DNA of 64,000 bases from Musa acuminata AAA Group (taxonomy: Eukaryota > Streptophyta > Magnoliopsida > Zingiberales > Musaceae), in NCBI RefSeq assembly GCF_036884655.1, contig NC_088356.1, forward strand, positions 16,196,001 through 16,260,000. The letters run 5' to 3'. Positions 56,510 through 64,000 of this stretch are shown here, one piece after another. The notes below the pieces were generated by a model. The model was not told where the DNA came from. It was given only the letters and a program-made list of their open reading frames with translations, and did no database searches. The position numbers were made by a program, and so were the translations under genes. The first letter of the stretch is position 1, and each line of letters begins with the position of its first letter.

Positions 56510-58460
56510 TGTTGAATCTCGTATTTTGATGATGAAACCACTTGATATATGTTTATGATTTAATTTGTGTTTTGAGTAACGCAGGATGCTTCGATCAGGA
56601 TGAGACAATTAAAATAGGAAAAATCATATTGTGCCGGAGGAACATGTCAAAAGATTGGACGTCGGGCCGGTGGATCGGTCGACGTATCGATAGAAGCCTT
56701 CGGGTCGTGGACTCGGCCATTGGGCCAAGAAGAGCGGGTATTGCGCCAAGGATATCGGAGTTGCGGAGTCAACTGGCCGATTGGGCAACAGGTCGCAAGA
56801 GAGGACGATGAACCGAAGAATCGGATGAAGCGTCGAGGGACCAATGACATGCCGGACAACTTGGTTAATTGCTTAGGATTAATTATCTCGATCGAAGTTT
56901 TCTTTTACATGTGTAGGATTAACTACGATGGAAGTAAGACATGCAGCAGGAAGTAAGACATGCAGTAGGAGTTGCGCCGGAGTCAAGACTATGATCACGT
57001 TGGGAGTTCGAGAGTTCAACGGAAGTCCGGACGGTCGTCGGAGGTTCTGAAGGAATAAATCCGAGGAGTCTAGGAGCTTGCAAAAAGAAGCTTGTTGAAA
57101 CTTGCCAAGTGGATCATCGCAAGTCCAGGAGTTTGCGGGAAGTCCGCAGGAGCATCACCGAGGGTTCATAGGATGATCGACGGATGTTCTCCAGAAGCTC
57201 ACCGGAAGAAGCGATTGACGCACCGGAGCAAGTTGCAGTAAATGTCTTAAGAAATATAGTAGTTAGCACTATAATTAAGTTAGAAATGGGAGGTGATCCC
57301 ATTAACTTAATCTTGGGGCAATTGGGCCCTTGACAGACCCAAATTGGGCCGAATGGATTAGCCCATTCGGACCCAGATTTCGTGGCCAGCGATGGCACTG
57401 CCTGGGTTGGTAGTGGCACCGCCCAGGGCTCAGACTCCGAGCTAAACTAGGCGGTGCAACCGCCCCTGACAGCCTGAGCTCGGTCTCCAAGCTCTGCCAA
57501 GCGGTGCAACCGCCCTAGTCAAGCGGTGGCACTGCTTGGGCTCAGTATCCGAGCGAGACTAGGCGGTGCAACCACCCTTGTCAGGTGGTGGCACTACCCA
57601 GAGGCTCAGTCTCCAAGCTCTGCCAAGCAGTGCAACCGCCCCTGACAGGAGGTGGCACTGCCCAGAGGCTCAGTCTCCGAGCTCTGCCAAGCAGTGCAAC
57701 CGCTCCAGTCAAGCGGTGCAACCTCTAGACCCCAGAATTTTGGGAGATGATAGTTTTGAGCTCGGAATTCAAACTGGTTTGGGGCCTATAAATACCCCAC
57801 GCTTTCCTGCATGAAAGGGCACCGAAAGCTTGATCTTACTCTATGATTTTAGAACTCAAAGTGTTGTAAAGTCTAGAAGTTCTCCTCCCTCTTTTCTTCC
57901 AAGTTTTGATATTTCAACAGAGGAGAGAAAAGTTTGTAAGGGTTGTCTCCTAAGCCCGTCAAAAGGAGTAAAACTGTAAAAGGGTGGTTGGCCTTCGCCT
58001 ATTGAAGGAATGCCTCTAGTGGACGTCGGTGACCTCGTTGGTGGAGGAAGCCAAAAGTGGATGCAGGTCAAGATTGACCGAACCACTCGAAATCTCAGTT
58101 TGTATTTACTTTGAGCATCTTATCTTTACTGCAAACCTCCTTAGTACCTTACTGCCTTCTGCTTATTTACGAATGTGTTTCATAGTTAAGTATTTTCCGA
58201 ATCGGTGTTAAGACGAAAATCGGTTTTATCGTACGAACATCATATTTCAGTTTGCGCTTACATTCTGATTTCTATCTTAACTACAAACTGCCTTCCTTAC
58301 TTTACTTCAAATATGTTTCCGTAAGCTTTTAAAGTTATTATCTGCATGAAACGACTTTTACATTGGAATCGAATTTCAACGTACGAACGCAGTTTTAATC
58401 ATCGAAAGTTTTTCGCTACACTAATTCACTCCCCCCCTCTTTGTGCTCTTGATCCTAACA
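56510..58460 (+). repeat. C second LTR
   Basis: 1951 bp, hairpins 57388-57730, TATAAATA 57787-57794, end TTGATCCTAACA. Followed at 58463-58474 by TGGTATCAGAGC and another gag, so it serves as the 3' LTR of one unit and the 5' LTR of the next. Confidence 0.93.
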
Positions 58461-58510
58461 ATTGGTATCAGAGCTCAGTATTTCTCATTTCAGATTTGCA
58501 ACCAAGAGAA

Positions 58511-59454
58511 ATGGCTCTTCATGGCTTTCAAGAGGGTTATCGGTTGTTCATTCACCGTTGTTTAACAGATTGGACTACACTTATTGGAAAACTCGAATGA
58601 GAGTTTTCTTGATTTCTATGAATTTGAATTTATGGAATATTGTTGAAAACGGTTTTCAACTTCCCTCTAAACCGATGAACTAATGGTCGGATTTGGAGAA
58701 GAAGTATTTTTCTTTAAACGCAAAAGCTGTGAATGCCTTATTTTACGCTTAGAACAAAAATGAGTTCAATCGAATTTCTATGTGCGAAACAGCTTTTGAT
58801 ATTTGGCGAATACTTAAAATTACGCACGAGGGAACTAGTAGAGTCAAAGACTCAAAAGTTAATATTTTATTTTATGATTTTGAGCTTTTTCGAATGCAAC
58901 CAAGCGAGACTATAGGCGACATGTACACCCGTTTCACGGATGTCGTCAATAATCAAAGAGTTCTTGGTAAATCTTTTTTAAATTTTGATCTCGTAAGAAA
59001 GATCTTAAGATCCGTTCCAAAAAGGTGGGATCCTAAAATAACCACAATACAAGAGATAAAAAATTTAAATGATTTTCCATTAGAAGAATTAATCGGATCA
59101 TTAATGACCTATGAAATGACACTTTCGGAACATTTTGAACCCGATGAGCACTTGAACCACCTTCCAAAGAATAGGAAGGATTTGGAACTTCGGACAAATG
59201 AATACCACTTGAGCGATGACTCAAGTGATGAGGACAATGATGAACTTGAACTTCGAACACTAAATCTTAATAAGTTTATTAAACAAAAATTTAAAATAAA
59301 CAACAAACTTGAACGGAGGAAGAGGCCAAAGAAGAGGAATATAACCAATGATGAATCAAGAACTTCCAAAGTTAAAACGGTGAATTGGGCTTTGACGGGC
59401 TTCGACTACAAAGTAAGTAACTCAACTCTCTTGAATTATTTTGAAATTACTTGA
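58511..59454 (+). pseudogene. gag: C copia-type gag, second copy
   Basis: Starts MALHGFQEG but a missing base soon after (GAGGGTTATC against GAGGGCTTATC) shifts the frame. In the restored register there are stops at about 58681 (Glu codon) and 58750 (Leu-type codon); the rest is open to 59454. It keeps the UBN2-like core (THEGTSRVKDSKVN) and ends KTVNWALTGFDYKVSNS without any zinc knuckle. Confidence 0.9.
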
Positions 59455-59751
59455 ATTTTTCATGAGTGCTTAATTTAGATAGTAGGAATAGGAAATAAAA
59501 AATTGTTTTTCCAAAATTATATCATGTTTTTCTTTTTAGCATCTTTGAAAAATTAAAAATTTGATCATGAAAACTATCTTGATGATTTTATGTCATGCAT
59601 GAGTTTTTGAAGTAAATGTTGATTTGAAACTCTTATTTTAGATTAACATGTTTTTGGTCTAATCATTTTTATGATGAATTAAGATGTTATTCTCATGACA
59701 TATTAAGATGACATAGTGCATGTACATCTATGCATTAATTTCTTGATACAG
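59455..59751 (+). other. C spacer, second copy, truncated
   Basis: Matches the start of the spacer at 51941 on, with an internal gap of about 140 bp near 59572 relative to that copy. It stops matching after AATTTCTTGATA, where LTR fragment F begins. Confidence 0.8.
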
Positions 59752-61185
59752 AATCTTTTTGCTTATTATATTTTGGCGTATATCACTTTATAACTATTGC
59801 ATAAATGCATATATATATTGTGATGTCCTTGGATTTGTGCAATGGGAATCGGATCGTGATGAGATCACGATAATGAGATCGATTCACCTTTAAACACATA
59901 TCCTAAATAATCCCGGTCATAGGTTACTCGAGAGGGACATCGTGATAACCGGATAGACTGGTGTGCTGTATACCCGTCCATATGATGGATGCAGCTGGTC
60001 TCATAGCTGCTCATGTAGGGACACTAGGGATACAGTACAGGTGCTCATTGGAGAATGAGTTAACTGATTGATCCGCTTACGGAATGCTGGATGGCTGATG
60101 ATGCCTTATTGTCAGACAGCGATTCCGTAGTCCTAGTGGTGTATTTGGTCCTTAGACTTGAGACACCAAGGATGTCCTGTATGAGTGCTCCACTCTTTGA
60201 TACCAGACTTATAGGTTTGGCTGTCCCCAGATCTAGTACAACTGGTCATTGGGAGTGGTAGTCGACCTTACGAGGGCTATTGAGTGTCAATAGAGGATCA
60301 TCCACTCTCGGCGTCATGAGAGGAATATCCTATGTGTTCTTGCTCAGACAAATCCCTGGCCAGGGTCATTCGGGTTGAGAGAGAAAGAGTTCTCCGGGAG
60401 AATCCGATTAGAGCGAGACTCGAGTAGAAACCGTATGGGTCTGACAGCACCATGCTCGATATACGGTCTCTGGGATATAGATGGATGAGGGACTATAGGT
60501 ACATGGTAACTAAGGACAGACAGGTCCAATGGATTGGATTCCCCTGTATCGTTTGGGGACTACGGCGTAGTGGCCTAGTACGTCCGTAGTCGATGAGTCG
60601 AGTGAATTATTACAGAGATAATAATTCACTGAGTTAAAAGGAGTTCTGATAGGTATGACTCACGGCCAGCTCGATATTGGGCCTAGAGGGTCACACACAT
60701 ATGGTAGGCATTGCGATGAGTAGAGGTTCGGATATGAGATATCCGACGGAGCCCTTGTCTTATTGGATGCAGATCCAATACCCACTAGGGAAGGACCCAT
60801 TAGGGTTTTGACACGGGATCTCTATAAATAGGAGGGATTCACAGCCTCATAGGCTAGAGTCTTTGCTTGCCTTTCCTATTCACCTCTCCCTCTCCACCTC
60901 AGAGAAGGCCTGGAGATTTGAGGAGCGTCGTCGCAACCCTGCTGTGTGGATCACCGCTAGAGAGGAGGACGCTTGACCTCCTTCACCCTCTCCTAAGGAT
61001 CTGCAAGGAAACAGGGATATACGATCTCCCTAGGTAACACAATCTTTATACGCAGTTTTGTGTTTTGCGGATTTTTTTCGCACCAATCTTCGCACGACGA
61101 CGAACATCTTTTTGGGAATCGGGGATTTTTGTTTTCTTGTTCTTCCGCTGCGCATATGATGTCGCCCCCCAATGATTTCCCAACA
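59752..61185 (+). repeat. LTR fragment F (plus copy), possible copia solo LTR
   Basis: Matches the reversed copy 6638-7437 in its first 770 bp and continues to a typical LTR 3' end (GCGCATATGATGTCGCC...TTTCCCAACA, 61185). TATAAATA lies at 60833-60840, with a leader after it. The first few bases of the LTR appear to be lost, and the flanks do not match, so this copy is probably truncated by recombination with C. Confidence 0.75.
60833..60840 (+). promoter_or_regulatory. TATA box of LTR fragment F
   Basis: TATAAATA in TCTCTATAAATAGGAGG, about 350 bp before the LTR end, a normal promoter position. Confidence 0.6.
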
Positions 61186-61633
61186 GGTACCACTGCCTAG
61201 ACCAATGGTACTACTGCTCGATATAGTCTCGAAGATCGTGCCATGACGGTTCCACCTGTTGGGTCACTATTTGGGCCTTCTACTTGGCCCAACACAGCCC
61301 AAACTTGGGCCCAATTGGCCCCTAATTGAGTTGGCACAATTCCAACTCAATTATGTGCTAACTACAAATTTTAATGCATACACTAAGCTAAATAAGTCCG
61401 GTAGGTCTAGGTTTCTTCCGGCGAGCTTCCGGCGATCTTATGGCGAACTTCTGACGATCTCTCGGCAATGTTCCAGCGGACTCCTAGCAAGCTCCTGGAC
61501 TTCATGATAATCTTCTTAGCGAGTTTCGATGAGCTTTTTTGACAAGCTCCTGGACTTCTCGATCAATTTTGACAAAACTTCCGATGAACGTCCGGACTTC
61601 CGACGAACTCTCGAACTCCCAACGAAATCTCAC
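61186..61633 (-). repeat. LTR fragment H (minus), related to A/E LTRs
   Basis: In plus view: GGTACCACTGCC-type palindromes, then GGGCCTTCTACTTGGCCCAA as in E (8585-8605), then the CTTCCGGCGAGC-rich block of the A/B/C LTRs. It is cut at 61633 by the long LTR that follows. Neither LTR end is present. Confidence 0.7.
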
Positions 61634-64000
61634 TGTCACGCCCCCCCCCGAATTATCACATTCAGGAGGTGTGACCCTGTCTAAAATCAATTATATTATA
61701 ATTCATCATCAATTCAATCCAGGATCCAATCTAACAATTTGAGGATGCTAAGAATCATTCAAAATCAATATTCACAATTCATAAACCTATACGTTACATA
61801 AATCATTATCCACTTCACTCAAAGATTCAAGAAATCTAAAGGCAACTCAACTAAACATCAACCACAACACAAATCCATAATCATATAAATATATACAATC
61901 ACAAAAAAGATAATTATTTACCATGAGTTCTTATCCTTATACAACTTAAACTTATCATTCCATACACATGAGCGGTCCTTTAAACTTTTACAACACATAA
62001 GTATCAATAGATCCTTAACATTACATCAGAAGTAAAGTTTACTATACAACAAAAACCATCATCCAACAAAATTAGCTCAAAAATCTTCTAGCCTTTCACT
62101 GCTTTAACCCAATTCTAGCTTTTCAGTGCGTGACAAGCTACCCTGAAAAATTTTATATAGCAACGGGGTGAGCATAAAGAGCTCAGCAAGTGTCTAACAT
62201 ATCCATGGCGATAGGAGAAGTTCAAGAAGGTTTAGTATCAAGTTACAAGGTAGAAATACAAATGTTCATTTGAAGTCATCTCATTTGATATAAAATCACA
62301 AAGGTTTACCTCGTTTAAAAACAGGCATTAGACATAACAATAGGAGAAAGGAAATTGGAGCATTTCATTGGCAAAAGAAATATTTAGGCATGTATCAAAT
62401 GGCACATGAAGCATTTAGGTACATATCAAAGGCATAAGAGTGTTTGAGAGCATAACAATGACATACGAAACACTTCAGGGTATAACAAGTGAACCGAGTA
62501 ATAAACACAAGCTTGTATGTCATTTTTTGATGTAGCATGCATTCCATTTTTATCCAAAGCATAATATGAACTCATAAACAAAGCTTTGGATATCATATCA
62601 ATAAATATAGATGGCGCTGTGGGACCAATACATAATGTGATTCATCCATTTCTGGATGACCACCAAGCATAAGTCTCCCACGTCTGGGAGCTCCATCCAC
62701 CCACGTCTGAGTGAAGTCAATGGGGCCGGCAAAGCAATCGCGGGCTCTAAGCATAACTCCCTTTACCATTTCTGGCAAAGGTCCACAATATCCCACAAGA
62801 CACCAGAGTACAAAAGGGTAGTATGAACAATAACATTGACACATATCAGAAGCACAAGCGGAACAACGAAGATATGCATGTGCCTTTATCAAACAAGGAA
62901 ATACAAACAAAGAATTACATAATAAATTTCAGATATTCAATAATTTTAGGATGAACAATACAAGAACTTCAAAGGACTAATATAAAGTTCAATTGAAAAA
63001 GAATTTAGCAGAAATCAATTTTCCAATAGGATGAAAATTGAATAGGCAAATCCCAACAAAGTTTTCAATTATGATAGGATTTGAATGGTATAGTTTCTGA
63101 ATTGTTTGAGTGACCAAATATGCTCCAAATCACTAAAAATAGGTGTCATTGGAAAGCTGTATCAATCTATTTTCCGATGAACTCAGATTTTTTGAGTTCT
63201 CGACAGGAAGTTACAACAAATAGAGTAAAGGAAGGTCAGAAATTGATCATCCCTGTTTTGCATACTTGATAGAATCGATTTAAACAGAAGTTTCAGAAGG
63301 CAAACATACTTCAAAATTTCCAACTAGGTGTCAAAAGAAAGATACACGAATCTAGTTTCCAAAGAACTAATTTTGCTTAGTTCAGAATTTGCTCTAGAGA
63401 GTTATGAGCAATTTAGTAACAGAAGGTCAGAAATTTTAGTCCCTATTTTGCAGAATCTATAGGGTTAATTGAAACAGAAGTCTTAGTAGGCATTTAAACT
63501 CCGAATCATTCAATCTTAGTGTCAAAATAAAGATATTTGAGTCTACTTTCAAATGGAAAAGGTTTTGTCTAAATCAGAGTTTATTACAAAATGTTATGAC
63601 TGAAACATTGAATAGAGGTCAGATTACCGAAAAAATTTCAGATTCATGGATTTGTATCAAAAGGTAAGAACGGTTTGGTACTAAGCTGAAATCTTTTGCA
63701 TTATGAAGAATTAAAAGGAAAACAAAGATTAGGAATTCTGTAGGAAGAGATTAGAACACTTGCCTTAAACAAATTTGATTCCCAAATGGGGGGGAGTTGA
63801 TGCAAAACCTCAATCAAATCTTCTTCTTCAATTCCTCTTCTTCTTCTTCCCTTCTCTTCTCTTCTTAAACTCACGTTGGATGCATTATCTGAAGGTTACA
63901 TTTAGTTTCTCCTTTAATCTCTTACTTAATTACTTTTGGTTAACACAAGAGTTGCAAAGTTTCAAGGTGGCAAGCATGCATGAAAAGTGTTAGGTGTCAT
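61634..64000 (+). repeat. start of a long LTR, probably Ty3/gypsy (Tekay/Del-like)
   Basis: Begins TGTCACGCC with a C9 run and continues to the window end without a gene (at least 2.37 kb). It contains AGCAACGGGGTGAGCATAAAGAGCTCAGCAAGT (in two parts: near 62160 and 62185), text I associate with long gypsy LTRs. Orientation is assigned only from the TG start and could be the reverse. Short ORFs here show no motifs. Confidence 0.55.
63130..63640 (+). repeat. diverged tandem repeats of about 187 bp
   Basis: Three units begin near 63141 (TAGGTGTCATTGGAAAG), 63329 (TAGGTGTCAAAAGAAAG) and 63515 (TTAGTGTCAAAATAAAG). Each unit goes on through a TCTA.TTTCC.A segment, a GGTCAGAAATT-like segment and CCCT.TTTTGCA. 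By-eye identity is about 60-70%. Confidence 0.75.

Larger units (their letters stand above)
16315..59751 (+). mobile_element. C: gag-only copia-type element in tandem arrangement (LTR-gag-spacer-LTR-gag-spacer)
   Basis: Own sequence is 16315-16343, 40933-43278, 51414-54363 and 55923-59751; the rest is later insertions (A1, B2, D). The first LTR is 1907 bp once A1 is removed and the second LTR is 1951 bp. Each LTR is followed by TGGTATCAGAGC and a gag start MALHGFQEG. No protease, integrase, RT or RNase H motif occurs in either unit. A purine tract AAAAAGGGGGAGAT precedes the second LTR. The second unit is cut at about 59751 by LTR fragment F, so the right end and target duplication are missing. 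Confidence 0.82.

Noticed and set aside
7792..61633. E LTR (7792-8981) and fragment H (61186-61633) as the two LTRs of one element
   Set aside because: They share only the TTGGCCC-rich middle; H then has the CTTCCGGCGAGC block absent from E. They are related families, not a pair.

Overview
The window is flowering-plant nuclear repeat DNA made almost wholly of LTR retrotransposons nested inside one another. I find no host gene, tRNA, rRNA, CRISPR array or bacterial-type operon. The copia gag type (UBN2-like, with CCHC knuckles), the initiator-Met tRNA primer sites (TGGTATCAGAGC) and the long LTRs with TATAAATA boxes point to an angiosperm. A monocot, perhaps Zingiberales/Musaceae, is only an impression from overall resemblance.

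Layout from the left. 1-6637: 5' part of a minus-strand copia element (A0: gag plus 5' LTR) whose LTR is split by a 4.56-kb non-coding LTR element (1987-6546, TSD TGGC). 6638-7437: reversed LTR fragment F with a (TA)47 tract. 7438-7791: plus-strand E-like LTR fragment. 7792-16314: minus-strand element E (3' LTR, AT-rich 3' region, last codons of gag), interrupted by a decayed Ty3/gypsy element (9723-14954). 16315-59751: element C, a gag-only copia-type element in the arrangement LTR-gag-spacer-LTR-gag-spacer. 59752-64000: LTR fragment F (plus), LTR fragment H (minus) and the start of a long gypsy-like LTR with about 187-bp internal repeats.

C is the host of a deep nest. Its first LTR is split after 29 bp by A1 (16344-40927, TSD AAAAC). 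A1's gag is split by A2 (19259-35280, minus, TSD AATAC). A2's gag is split by a solo LTR of family B (26209-33375, TSD AGATC). That solo LTR is split by A3 (26844-32805, minus, near-TSD CCTCC/CCTCT). C's gag is separately split by a complete B element, B2 (43279-51408, TSD GTACA), and its spacer holds a D-family LTR (54364-55922). The flanking sequences rejoin across each break, so the relative order of insertion can be read directly.

The elements appear to form an autonomous/non-autonomous community. A2 and B2 carry protease, integrase, RT and RNase H, now broken by stops or small deletions. A3 keeps an open gag but has lost pol through a deletion joining gag to the RNase H tail. C has a gag without zinc knuckles and no pol. 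A1 has lost pol except for a 35-codon RNase H tail and carries instead an unrelated ORF of about 369 codons (36626-37735) that resembles the 'putative plant transposon protein' family. The LTRs of A, B, C and D, and more weakly E, share a GC-rich array of short hairpins (GGCGGTGGCACCGCC-like) and a variable poly-C tract near the LTR 3' end. The A1 hybrid and the shared hairpin module are the most unusual signals here.
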